The notes: generated by a model from the sequence alone, not told the origin. A stretch of DNA of 64,000 nucleotides from Neobacillus mesonae (GCF_001636315.1 NZ_KV440949.1:1203-65202), one strand, 5' to 3'; numbered from the stretch's first letter, positions 9,951 to 19,083 are shown. Numbers and translations are program-made.

Positions 9951-10379
9951 TTACGAAAACGGCCTAAAAAATCGCAAACTAGCTTGACCAGATCCAACCA
10001 CTTTCCCAGGTGCCTTTTCAGCCGTCAGTTCCAGACGAGCAAACTGGTTTCCCTCTTCCTCATAAAGATTTGTAATCTTGGCAGAACACGTAACTTGATC
10101 ACCCGGTCTTGTTATAGCGCCAAATCTCATGCAAAAATTGGTTAGCTCCGCTGTTACACCAGCCAGTCGATTCACATACTCCCCTAAGAATCCCATCACG
10201 AGCATTCCGTGGGCAATCACCCCTGGCATCCCAATACTTTGAGCAAATTCATCGTCAGTGTGCAACGGGTTAAAATCACCGGACGCTCCTGCATATTTCA
10301 CTAACTGTACCTTGGTAACAGCTGGTTTTACCAATGGCTCCAGTTCTTTTCCCTCATGCAAATCTTCATAATTAAGCAT
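9951..10379 (-). CDS. MaoC-family enoyl-CoA hydratase subunit (catalytic)
   Basis: A 142-residue hot-dog-fold protein. The hydratase 2 motif is complete: Asp35 and His40 in SGDFNPLH are the catalytic pair, and the following GVIAHGML segment completes the site. It would hydrate the enoyl-CoA made by the dehydrogenase pair. In the igr operon the corresponding ChsH1 is active only with an inactive MaoC-like partner; the partner here is probably the 149-residue protein encoded upstream. Flanked on both sides by 21-bp repeat arrays (9792-9888 and 10505-10598). ATG after AAAGGAG. Confidence 0.88.
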   Translation of the reverse strand: MLNYEDLHEGKELEPLVKPAVTKVQLVKYAGASGDFNPLHTDDEFAQSIGMPGVIAHGMLVMGFLGEYVNRLAGVTAELTNFCMRFGAITRPGDQVTCSAKITNLYEEEGNQFARLELTAEKAPGKVVGSGQASLRFFRPFS

Positions 10380-10504
10380 GGCCCTCGCTCCTTTCCTTTT
10401 GGAAAAATTTCTGTGAATGCTTTTTAAAAAAGGCTGTTTTCGTAAAGTTGTTAAAAATCACTTTAATATGGTTTGAAATCACACATATTAACTAATTAAT
10501 ATGA

Positions 10505-10598
10505 TTTATCGGCGATTCTCGTAAGTTTATCGGCGATAACTTCGATTTTATCGGCGAATTCAACCACTTTATCGGCGAATTTTCAATTTTATCGGCGA
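10505..10598 (-). repeat. Array of five phased TTCGCCGATAAA repeats (minus strand)
   Basis: On the plus strand TTTATCGGCGA(A/T) begins at 10505, 10526, 10547, 10568 and 10588, giving spacings of 21, 21, 21 and 20. Read on the minus strand the core is TTCGCCGATAAA, close to the TTCGCTAATAGAA core of the array at 9792. The two arrays are therefore related but inverted, and they flank the MaoC gene. Confidence 0.9.
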
Positions 10599-10646
10599 AA
10601 CAAAAATCACAACAAACTTTTAGAAAAGAGCCTTAAAAAATGAACA

Positions 10647-11096
10647 TTACACTTGCAGTTGTTTTGCCCGATAAATAATATTCATCCTGCTGACAACAAC
10701 CATCTCGCCGCTTTCATCCTTCATTTCTGTATCCAGTACTAAAAACTGCATCTTGCCGCTTTTTCCTTCCCGCTCATATAAATCTGTCACCTTCATTTGA
10801 CAAACGAGGCGGTCGCCCAGTCTAATCGGACGAGTATACAGAAATTCCTGCTCGCCATGAAGCATTCGTTTCGGGTCTAAATCCAATGAAATCCCATTTC
10901 CTTCTGAACCAATGACGATCGGAAAAGTTGGCGGAGCAATAATCCCGCCAAAAGGGGATTTCGCTGCGTACTCCTCATCTGTATAGAGCGGATTCTCATC
11001 ACCAATGGCCGCCGCAAATTGACGAATATGTCTTTTTTCGACCTCGAACGTGAATACCGGTCCCGTTAATCCGATGATACTTTGATCTAAATCCAT
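10647..11096 (-). CDS. MaoC-like (FAS1-type dehydratase) partner subunit
   Basis: A 149-residue hot-dog-fold protein resembling the N-terminal half of double-hot-dog dehydratases. In the motif position it reads IGDENPLY (31-38): Asp is kept but the catalytic His is Tyr, so it is probably inactive alone. It likely pairs with the catalytic MaoC subunit encoded next, as ChsH2 does with ChsH1 in steroid degradation. It starts 4 bases after the synthetase stop, with GGAGGG before the ATG at 11096, so the two are translationally coupled. A 267-bp gap with a repeat array follows it. Confidence 0.82.
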   Translation of the reverse strand: MDLDQSIIGLTGPVFTFEVEKRHIRQFAAAIGDENPLYTDEEYAAKSPFGGIIAPPTFPIVIGSEGNGISLDLDPKRMLHGEQEFLYTRPIRLGDRLVCQMKVTDLYEREGKSGKMQFLVLDTEMKDESGEMVVVSRMNIIYRAKQLQV

Positions 11097-11100
11097 CCTA

Positions 11101-13290
11101 TTACCCTCCAACCTCTGTTTTTTCAAGGACTTCTGAACTGCTGACAATTAAGGCATCTGCTGCCTTTAGTCCGTTTTCATATACGATGATTGGATTAATA
11201 TCCAGTTCTTCTATCAACCCTTCAGCATCCATCATCAGGTCTGAGACATGTAACAAAACATCGATAATCGCCTCTTGATCTGCTGGTGCCTGTCCGCGCA
11301 CGCCTTTCAGAATGGCCCGGGCTTTTAATTCCTCGATCATCTCCATCGCATCCTGCCTTGTAAGCGGGGCTAACCGGAAAGAAATATCTTTAAACGTTTC
11401 CACAAGGATTCCTCCGAGGCCAAACATGATAACAGGACCAAAAACAGGATCATTTGAAACACCAACAATTACTTCTGTACCTTTCGGGAGCATTTCGTGA
11501 ACCGTGACCCCATTAATCACCGCATCTGGTTTATACATTTTGGCCGACTGAAGAATATCTGCGTAAGCTTTTTTGACTTCTTCATCCGACTGGATATTAA
11601 GCCTGATGCCGTTCGCTTCCGTTTTATGCAAAATTTGATTGGAATCAATTTTAAGGACTACAGGATAACCGATTTCATTCGCCTGTATAATCGCTTCCTC
11701 TACTGTAACGGCGAGCGCTTTTCTTGCAGTGGGAATACCATATTGTGCTAATACTTGGCCTGCTTCAAACTCACTTAGGGTCTTCCCCGGCTTTAATAAA
11801 TTTTGAATGATTTGTTTGGATTCTACCGAGCCGCCGCTTCTTCTTTGCTCCTCCTGATGGGAGGTCAATTTTTTTTTACGGTATTTTTCACTGTAGGCCA
11901 CCAGCTTGGCTAGCGACCCAATCGGATTTAAATCACCCGTTATGACTGGAATCCCGTTTTTCTCCATCTCTGCTGCACCTTTCGGAATCGACATTCCCTG
12001 TAATGGGAAGGTTGCCACGAGAACAAACTTATCTGACTCCTTACATAGCTGAATAAATTCCTGCAGCAGCGGGTGATCGGATCCCCAATTCATTGGAAAT
12101 TCTGTGAAAATAATATTATCAACCTCAGGATCCTCCAAAAGTGCCTTCATGGGTGCGATAAATAGTTCTGGATTCGTGACCGATGCCGCCGCCGTTAAAT
12201 CAATTGGATTGGCTGTACTTGCAAATGGTGGAATGGATTCTTTAATCCTTGCTTTTGTCTTTTCGCTAAGCGGGATAATTTGGAGACCATTCGCTTCACA
12301 GCGATCGGCTTCATTGATGCCTCTGCCCCCGGAACTGGTAATAATGACTGTATTTCTTCCGGTTGGCAATTTACCGGATAAGAACAGCTTCGAGAATGAA
12401 ATGATTTCTTCATAGTCATTTGCTCTAACAATGCCAGTCTGTTTAAAAAAGGCATCATAGAGCTGATCGGATCCAGCTAAAGAACCTGTATGTGACGCTG
12501 CTGCCCGGCTTCCGGCCGAACTGCGCCCTGTTTTCATGACAACAATCGGTTTATTTAAGCTCAGGGCTTCCTCAGCTAGGTTGCGCAGCCTGTCAGGGTC
12601 CTTGGCCCCCTCTAGATAACCGCTGATGACTTTTGTCTTCGGATCATGAATCATATATTCGACGAAATCCGCGAACTCTGTATCCACTTCATTTCCAACC
12701 GTGATAAAATAATTAAATGACAGTCCGTGCTGGGCGGCCGCCATATAGGTCAGAACGCCAAAGGCGCCGCTTTGAGATACATATCCTACGGAACGTTCGT
12801 CTTTTAATGGGTAGCTCATGACAGCTGGTGAAAAGGTACCGACTAAACCATTGAGTGTATTCACCAATCCAACACAGTTAGGTCCGATTAAGCGGATGCC
12901 ATTCTTTTTGGCAATCTCGGCCATCATAGCTTGCTGTCGTGCCCCTTCCTCACCGGTTTCGGAATAACCCGAGGCAAAAATAATGGCCCCTTTTACATTC
13001 TTGTTGGCACAATCATGGAGACTGCTCTGTACTTGTTCCGCGCTAACGCAGAATATGGCCAAATCAATCGGTCCAGGAACATCGGCCAATGAAGGATAAC
13101 AGGTCAACCCCGCAATATCTTCCGCCTTTGGATTAATGGGATAGATCTCTCCAGCAAATCCACCATCCAATAAAGCTTTTACTTGGATATACCCGAGCTT
13201 ATTTGGATTTTGAGATGCTCCTAACACAGCGACAGAACGTGGGTACAATAATGCATCTAAACTAGATAAGGTAACGCTTTCATTTCTCAT
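11101..13290 (-). CDS. Acyl-CoA synthetase, ADP/NDP-forming family
   Basis: A 729-residue one-chain enzyme of the ADP-forming acetyl-CoA synthetase type. It has an N-terminal CoA-binding Rossmann domain (VLGASQNPNKLGY near 23), a succinyl-CoA-ligase-like domain with SQSGAFG (172-178), and the phospho-His loop AASHTGSLAG with His267. A C-terminal ATP-grasp domain covers about residues 500-720. It would activate a carboxylic acid to its CoA ester at the cost of ATP or GTP. As first gene of the operon it supplies the acyl-CoA for the dehydrogenases downstream. Which acid is used cannot be seen. Family members act on acetate, pimelate or aromatic acids such as ferulate. Confidence 0.85.
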   Translation of the reverse strand: MRNESVTLSSLDALLYPRSVAVLGASQNPNKLGYIQVKALLDGGFAGEIYPINPKAEDIAGLTCYPSLADVPGPIDLAIFCVSAEQVQSSLHDCANKNVKGAIIFASGYSETGEEGARQQAMMAEIAKKNGIRLIGPNCVGLVNTLNGLVGTFSPAVMSYPLKDERSVGYVSQSGAFGVLTYMAAAQHGLSFNYFITVGNEVDTEFADFVEYMIHDPKTKVISGYLEGAKDPDRLRNLAEEALSLNKPIVVMKTGRSSAGSRAAASHTGSLAGSDQLYDAFFKQTGIVRANDYEEIISFSKLFLSGKLPTGRNTVIITSSGGRGINEADRCEANGLQIIPLSEKTKARIKESIPPFASTANPIDLTAAASVTNPELFIAPMKALLEDPEVDNIIFTEFPMNWGSDHPLLQEFIQLCKESDKFVLVATFPLQGMSIPKGAAEMEKNGIPVITGDLNPIGSLAKLVAYSEKYRKKKLTSHQEEQRRSGGSVESKQIIQNLLKPGKTLSEFEAGQVLAQYGIPTARKALAVTVEEAIIQANEIGYPVVLKIDSNQILHKTEANGIRLNIQSDEEVKKAYADILQSAKMYKPDAVINGVTVHEMLPKGTEVIVGVSNDPVFGPVIMFGLGGILVETFKDISFRLAPLTRQDAMEMIEELKARAILKGVRGQAPADQEAIIDVLLHVSDLMMDAEGLIEELDINPIIVYENGLKAADALIVSSSEVLEKTEVGG

Positions 13291-13537
13291 GTTTTACCTC
13301 CATTTCCAAATTGCGAGCTTATTTGTCATCATACAGGATGATTTTTAAATATTCCGAAAAAATTTCCGCTTATATTATTTAATTTATTAGGGAGTACAAA
13401 AAGAAAAAATGTACAGGAAAACCGTAACTCTCCAGCGAAAAATAAATTTCTAAATTTTTTTCTGTACACCATTAGCCCGACAATCCTTCACGATCTCCTC
13501 GACAATAGGAGAAGATAGACTTTTTCAGCAAAAAAAA

Positions 13538-13572
13538 GAACCTTATGCCATTTTGATGCAGGCATAAGGTTC
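13538..13572 (-). terminator. Rho-independent terminator after the HTH gene
   Basis: GAACCTTATGCC and GGCATAAGGTTC form a long stem with an 11-base loop, followed on the minus strand by a run of eight T. It isolates the large HTH gene from the catabolic operon. Confidence 0.9.
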
Positions 13573-13581
13573 CTTAGGTAA

Positions 13582-15597
13582 TTAAAATCGTTCCAACCAT
13601 GTTATTAATTTAAATTGAATTTTTTTCGAAGGGACTTTTATTCCTCTTTCGATATGACTTAAATAGGCCGGTGAAATCTCCACCTCTTCCGCCACTTGAT
13701 TTAAGGACAATTGGAATCGTTCCCTTATCCCTCTTATTTGTATACCAAGGCGTTCATCCATTTTTTCCATTGGTTCTTTTGGCGAATGGATCCTCTTTTG
13801 CCCCGGGGTGCTTCTTTTTATGGATTGATATTGTTCTTTAATAAGTGCAGGCGGTTGAATAATGATTAAGGCATTCACCCAAATCCGGCCCCACCCCTTT
13901 TGGTCAGCTATCGATTCATCCCATTTCTCATATTGCCACGCAGCGATAAGTCCATCTTGCTGCAGGGTGTCAAGGGCAGTTTCTAATCTTTCACGCGTAC
14001 GCGAAGGTATACGCTTATTAATTTGTACCCCTGCCGCCTCTAGTAAGGTACTTACCTTATTGGGCTGTAAAAAATCCCCTTTTCTCGCTTGAATTCGCCA
14101 GCGCCAGCTTAAGTATCTTGTCAGTCTTTTTTCCCACGTTCTACGATATGGATCATACTGCAATACCTTTAACGGAAGAAGGGCAACCTGCCTCCCGGTT
14201 TTGAAGAGGTACCGGGCAAAGACTTGATCCACTTTATAGCTTATTTTTTGCGGAGCATCGTCTTTCGTCATAAGCAGGTCTTTCCCGTTTTGATCAACAA
14301 AAAGAAAGGCACGTCCTTGTAGTTTCGTCTCTAGGGGCTTTCCTTTTTCATAGACAACCGTCTTATCCAAATCAATCCACAGCTTTTGAATGATTTTCAG
14401 TGCTTGTACGATTTGAGCCCGTTGTTTCTCCTCGTAACCGCCGCGGCGCCCATCCCCGCTTAATTTTGCCTTTAGGCCGCGAATCGCCAAGAGGTCATCC
14501 AGCTTAATTTCAACCACATCATCCGCATGTTTTGCTTTAAATAAAAAAATCGAACAAAGGGCGTCAAATATATCTGCTTCCAGATCAGATAATGCCTTCA
14601 CTTCCTCCCATGTTTCTTTCATCATAGAGGTGGTTTGGCTGCAGGTGTCTACAAGGAGCGGCCTTAGTTCAAGAACCCCTTCGACATTGCCTTTCACAAG
14701 CGGAGCAGCTGGCCAAGGTTTTTCTTCCATTTGATAAAAGTTATTCTGATACAACGCTTCACGAACTGCTTGGTATGGGGCATTATTCATGACAAATAGA
14801 TATTTGTTTAAGGCTAATGGAAAATGGAAATCAGTGGTGGAAGTGACTGGATCACCCGCTATTCCAAATATGGATTCGATTTGCTGCATAGAACCATCAT
14901 TTAGATCTAAGCTGGTTATAATCTTGTCTAGCCAATCCAGGGTATACTTATTTACAATGCTTGCAAATTTCACAATAAATTGCTTATTATCTGCTAAATT
15001 CGAGGAAATATATTGATAGAACAGTTCATTTAATTCCTTTTTCTCCATAGCGGCTAGACGAGCGTTCCCCATGGACTCGATCATTTCTTCAAGCACCCAT
15101 TCTGTCAAATGAATCCGGAACCATTTACAAAAATCATTCCACACATCCTCATCGACTAAAAAGGTGTCGCTTTTTATGATTTCTTCTATAGATTGTATGC
15201 ACTGTTTTTTCTTTTCTTGGTCTTGAGAAATAGAGGTAAACGCAGTCGAAAAATTTTTATATTTCATAAAAAGGTAAGCGACAATGTTTTCGGCAATATG
15301 CCCGATTAACCGGTTTCTTGCCATCAAACGCAGGCTATTAAATATTTGTGCACTCTCTCGATAAACTCGCTCCCAAATAATAAAAGAGTTGGCACCATAA
15401 GTGTCCGTAAAAATGGGCAAATCCGAAAGCGAATGGATCTGGTTCAGCTTTAAGGATTTGACATTTTTTACTCTATCATCCTGTTCATAGATACAGAGAA
15501 TAAGGAAGTCATCAATCTTTTCTGCTAATTGTTTTACAAATCGAAGCTCTTCTTTTCGAACCTTTTGATCATGGCCGACAACTTTTTGATCTAACAT
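13582..15597 (-). CDS. Large protein with C-terminal XRE-type HTH; function unknown
   Basis: A 671-residue protein of unknown role. Residues about 615-671 form a clear XRE/Cro-type helix-turn-helix (LSLNQVAEEVEISPAYLSHI). The other 600 residues are soluble and mostly helical. Residues about 470-570 contain a basic, winged-helix-like stretch reminiscent of plasmid replication initiators, but that is only an impression. Being immediately upstream of the acyl-CoA operon on the same strand, it may regulate it; a 13-bp motif occurs in both promoter regions. ATG after GAGGAGG. I cannot name an ortholog with a known function. Confidence 0.75.
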   Translation of the reverse strand: MLDQKVVGHDQKVRKEELRFVKQLAEKIDDFLILCIYEQDDRVKNVKSLKLNQIHSLSDLPIFTDTYGANSFIIWERVYRESAQIFNSLRLMARNRLIGHIAENIVAYLFMKYKNFSTAFTSISQDQEKKKQCIQSIEEIIKSDTFLVDEDVWNDFCKWFRIHLTEWVLEEMIESMGNARLAAMEKKELNELFYQYISSNLADNKQFIVKFASIVNKYTLDWLDKIITSLDLNDGSMQQIESIFGIAGDPVTSTTDFHFPLALNKYLFVMNNAPYQAVREALYQNNFYQMEEKPWPAAPLVKGNVEGVLELRPLLVDTCSQTTSMMKETWEEVKALSDLEADIFDALCSIFLFKAKHADDVVEIKLDDLLAIRGLKAKLSGDGRRGGYEEKQRAQIVQALKIIQKLWIDLDKTVVYEKGKPLETKLQGRAFLFVDQNGKDLLMTKDDAPQKISYKVDQVFARYLFKTGRQVALLPLKVLQYDPYRRTWEKRLTRYLSWRWRIQARKGDFLQPNKVSTLLEAAGVQINKRIPSRTRERLETALDTLQQDGLIAAWQYEKWDESIADQKGWGRIWVNALIIIQPPALIKEQYQSIKRSTPGQKRIHSPKEPMEKMDERLGIQIRGIRERFQLSLNQVAEEVEISPAYLSHIERGIKVPSKKIQFKLITWLERF

Positions 15598-15777
15598 TAT
15601 AACCTCCTCAGCTGATCGACATTATTTTCGAAAGAATAAGTCATGTTGAGTACAAAAACTAGTAGATATTATTGAGTGTATCACGATATTTTTTATTGTT
15701 CAATATTTTCGGAATATTAGAAAACGATTCACGTAATAAGAACACAGCCCAACAAATGGCGCAGCCCCCAAAAAAAA

Positions 15778-15800
15778 AGAAGTGCTTTTAAAAACACTTC
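15778..15800 (-). terminator. Rho-independent terminator after the RND gene
   Basis: AGAAGTG and CACTTCT arms, extended by a weaker A/T middle, are followed on the minus strand by nine T. Confidence 0.8.
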
Positions 15801-15817
15801 TCCCTTGTATCAATCAA

Positions 15818-18800
15818 TCATTTCAAAACACCCGTCATGTTCGCTACATTTCTTGCAGCGGCAGACCCTGCTGCTTTATTCTTGCTGCTAAATCTTCCTT
15901 GAATCGATCTCATTATATGATATGTCGTTGGCACAATGACCAAGGTTAACAAAGTAGAAGTCAGCAGCCCCGAAATAACCACAATGGCTAAGGACCTCGA
16001 GATCAATCCCCCATCACTGGAGAGGGCAAGTGGCAGCAGCGCTCCAATCGTTGCCAATGCTGTCATCAAGATCGGACGAAGACGTGTCTTCCCTGCCTCA
16101 AGCAAAGCTGCTTTGATCTCCATGCCCTTCTTCTCATTCTGCTTCACCCGTTCCATTAACACAATCGCATTTGTTACTACTATTCCAATTAACATCAAGA
16201 ACCCTACCAGTGCAGGCATCCCCAGCGCTTGATCAGTTAAATATAATCCCAGTAATCCGCCAGAGAACAAGAATGGCAGCGAGGTTAAAATGGCAACCGG
16301 CATTACCATATTTCCAAATGCCACCAGCATGACGATAAACACAAGCACTACGGCAACTGCCATCGAAATCATCATATTGGTGAAACCTTCATTCATCGCC
16401 TGTGCCTGGCCCTCTGAATGATAGGTGACCCCATCTGGCAAATCTAACGTCTTAAGCCGCTTATCTACTTCTGCTTGGACGCCTGAAGTATTATCTGTCG
16501 TAATCCGGCCCGTAACCTGGACATATTGCTCCTGATTTAACCGGTACAATGCCGAAGGACTAGGCTGCTTCGAAAGGGTGGCTACATCGGAAAGAACCAC
16601 TTGCTGTCCCATCGGATTGGTCATCTTTTGGCTCAGTATATCTTTAATAGAGTCGCCAGAACCACTGTTCAATACTAAATTAACACTGGTCGTCTTCCCT
16701 TCCACTTGCATATCTCCCACATGATTACCGGCAATTAACTCCCTTACGAAGCTAGCTACCATGATTGGGCTTACCCCTTTATCAGCTGCTTTTTGATCAT
16801 CAATCGACAGCTGCAGCTGTTCCTTCACTCCAGAAAGGTTTGATTCTACGTTTTCCAATCCATCTATATCTTTGATTTTTTCCACAATCAGCTTCCCGGC
16901 GGTCTCTAAATTTTCAGCATTGCTCCCCTCAACAATCAGAGCTAGACCGCTTGTTCCGACAATCCCGACAGGAGAAAGGGCGACCTGCATCCCATCGTCT
17001 AATTTTTCAACCTGAGACCTGACACTCTTTTCAAATTCAATCGTTTGTTCCTTCGTTACATCATCCTTTAAGTCGATGGAAAAACGTATGATGTCCCCAT
17101 TCACAATCGTTTGCGTATTTTTTATCTGTTTTTCTTCAGCTAAAATCTGTTCTACCTTCAGGGCCAGTTTATTCGCCTTTGTAAGCGACGTGCCCTCAGG
17201 TAATTCCCCTGTTAACCGGTAGGAAACGGCTTTTTCTTGCGGTAAAAAGTTCTTTGGTATCATCGGAACCAAGGCAAGCGACCCGGCAAACATCACCGCA
17301 GCGAGTACCATCGTCAAGGCACGACGCGTTAATACCCAAGACAAAATATTCTTATAGGCTTTTTGAACCCAAGTTTCCTTTACCTCTTTATGCTTGATCC
17401 GCAGTAAAAACATCTTTGCTAACAATGGCACGACTGTCAAAGAGACAATCAATGAAAAGGCGAGCGCCACAATCACCGTGATGCCAAATGGGGCAAAGAA
17501 TCGGCCAATAATCCCTGGAACAAAGGAAAGTGGTCCGAACACGGCAATCGTTGTCAGTGTGGAAGAGGTAATCGCTCCACCCACTTCTTTAGCGGCCGTA
17601 AGTACCATCCGCTCATCTCGTTTTGGACTTGTCAGGGTCCGGCGGTAGACATTTTCAATCACCACGATTGAGTCATCAATCACCCGCCCGACGGCGACGG
17701 CAATTCCAGCCAGGGTCATCATGTTTAAGCTGTAGTCCAAATATTTCATCGTCACCATTGAGGCCAAAATCGATAATGGAATCGAAAGCACCGCAACAAT
17801 CGTTGCCCTTACATTTCGCAAAAACAAGAACGTCACAATAACCGCAAACAATGTCCCCAGCAATACCTCACGAAGCATCCCATCGACCGAGGTTTTTACT
17901 TCTTTGGATGTATCAAATAATTTGGTTAAGGTGTAACCAGCTGGAAGCTCTAATTTGTCCAGTTCTTCCTTCGCCTGGCTCACCACTTCCACAGTATTGG
18001 AGCCTGGCTGTGCCTTCATTTCCACCAAGACAGCCGGCTTCTCATTCAATCGGGTGTAAACCTGTTCCTTTTTATTGCTATACGAAACGTCGGCAATCTC
18101 CGACAGCTTCACATTTATGACACCAGCAGGTCCTTGCGTTAAAATTTGAATATTCTCAACATCTTGGACAGACCCCAGCTTGAAATCTGCCTGGACGTTC
18201 AAGGTTTTATCATCCACATTGACCTGCCCGGCAGGAAACGAAAATTGATGCGCTAAGAATGTTTGTTTGACTGTCTCATAAGAAATGCCAAACTTCTTCA
18301 TCTTTTTCGGATCCAGTTTGACCGCCACTTCTTTTTCCGTCTCGCCATTAATATCAATCGCCCCTGCACCGTCAATTCTGGCTAAGGCCGGCTTTATGTG
18401 TTCATTGATATATTGTGTCAGGTCGGATTGACTCGCGGTTTCGGATGAAAGTGCAAATTGAAAGACCGGCATCGCAGAAGGACCGTCCTTTAGAATTTGT
18501 GGTTTCTCGGCCCCTTCCGGCAGCTTGATGGAAGCGACTGCTGTCGTCACATCCTTTTCGGCTTCATCCATATCCTTGCTCATGTCAAACTCAAGAATTC
18601 CTACTACTACATTGCTGTGTGCTTCAATATAGAGATTATCCAGTTTCTTGATTCCCGACAGCGTCGTTTCCAATGGTTTCCCTATATCCTCTAATCCTTG
18701 TTCCGGTGTAGCTCCAACATATGGAACCTGAACGATTATATAAGGGATATCGACATTCGGCATCGACTCCATCTTCATCGTTTTGACGGAATAAATACCG

Positions 18801-18874
18801 CCCGCGATCACCATAAGCATGGCGATAAAAATTACCCCTGCGTTCTTTAAAGAAAATTTGATCCATGATTGCAT
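15818..18874 (-). CDS. RND efflux permease, SwrC/AcrB-like
   Basis: A 1018-residue inner-membrane pump of the HAE/RND family. A first helix at the N terminus is followed by a large extracytoplasmic domain, a block of helices near 330-530, a second large domain and a second helix block near 840-1000. The motif GRVIDDSIVVIENVYR (helix 4, near 390) carries the two Asp residues needed for proton coupling. It resembles B. subtilis SwrC, a surfactin and drug exporter. There is no adaptor or outer-membrane gene nearby, as usual in Firmicutes. The ATG at 18874 follows GGAGGG; earlier in-frame starts lack support. A structured leader lies upstream. Confidence 0.9.
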   Translation of the reverse strand: MQSWIKFSLKNAGVIFIAMLMVIAGGIYSVKTMKMESMPNVDIPYIIVQVPYVGATPEQGLEDIGKPLETTLSGIKKLDNLYIEAHSNVVVGILEFDMSKDMDEAEKDVTTAVASIKLPEGAEKPQILKDGPSAMPVFQFALSSETASQSDLTQYINEHIKPALARIDGAGAIDINGETEKEVAVKLDPKKMKKFGISYETVKQTFLAHQFSFPAGQVNVDDKTLNVQADFKLGSVQDVENIQILTQGPAGVINVKLSEIADVSYSNKKEQVYTRLNEKPAVLVEMKAQPGSNTVEVVSQAKEELDKLELPAGYTLTKLFDTSKEVKTSVDGMLREVLLGTLFAVIVTFLFLRNVRATIVAVLSIPLSILASMVTMKYLDYSLNMMTLAGIAVAVGRVIDDSIVVIENVYRRTLTSPKRDERMVLTAAKEVGGAITSSTLTTIAVFGPLSFVPGIIGRFFAPFGITVIVALAFSLIVSLTVVPLLAKMFLLRIKHKEVKETWVQKAYKNILSWVLTRRALTMVLAAVMFAGSLALVPMIPKNFLPQEKAVSYRLTGELPEGTSLTKANKLALKVEQILAEEKQIKNTQTIVNGDIIRFSIDLKDDVTKEQTIEFEKSVRSQVEKLDDGMQVALSPVGIVGTSGLALIVEGSNAENLETAGKLIVEKIKDIDGLENVESNLSGVKEQLQLSIDDQKAADKGVSPIMVASFVRELIAGNHVGDMQVEGKTTSVNLVLNSGSGDSIKDILSQKMTNPMGQQVVLSDVATLSKQPSPSALYRLNQEQYVQVTGRITTDNTSGVQAEVDKRLKTLDLPDGVTYHSEGQAQAMNEGFTNMMISMAVAVVLVFIVMLVAFGNMVMPVAILTSLPFLFSGGLLGLYLTDQALGMPALVGFLMLIGIVVTNAIVLMERVKQNEKKGMEIKAALLEAGKTRLRPILMTALATIGALLPLALSSDGGLISRSLAIVVISGLLTSTLLTLVIVPTTYHIMRSIQGRFSSKNKAAGSAAARNVANMTGVLK

Positions 18875-18939
18875 AACTTTTCTCCCTCCGGTAAACCGTT
18901 TAATTTTTCCCCTTTTTAACTGGATTTCCATTTTTTATT

Positions 18940-19071
18940 ATAGGGTTTCCGCCTAGTCTTCAGCCTCGGGCGGCTGGTGTAAAATTTCCTAGGACCTGAG
19001 GCGTAGAAAAGTTTTCCAACAAGCTTTGTGTAATGCCTAAGCCTCACTTCCAATAGTGAAAATAGGCATAA
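18940..19071 (-). other. Structured leader of the RND gene, possible cis-regulatory RNA
   Basis: Downstream of the HupE terminator and upstream of the RND start, the minus strand holds several overlapping inverted repeats. GCCTCAGG can pair with CCCGAGGC, and CCGCC inside that region can instead pair with GGCGG further down. A separate TGCCTA/TAGGCA hairpin spans 19033-19069. These look like competing stems, but I recognise no known riboswitch class. Confidence 0.35.
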
Positions 19072-19083
19072 AAAATGTAAAAA

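Noticed and set aside
9792..10598. CRISPR array
   Set aside because: The repeat cores are only 12-13 bases, spacers are 8-9 bases, and no cas genes are present; these are phased short repeats.
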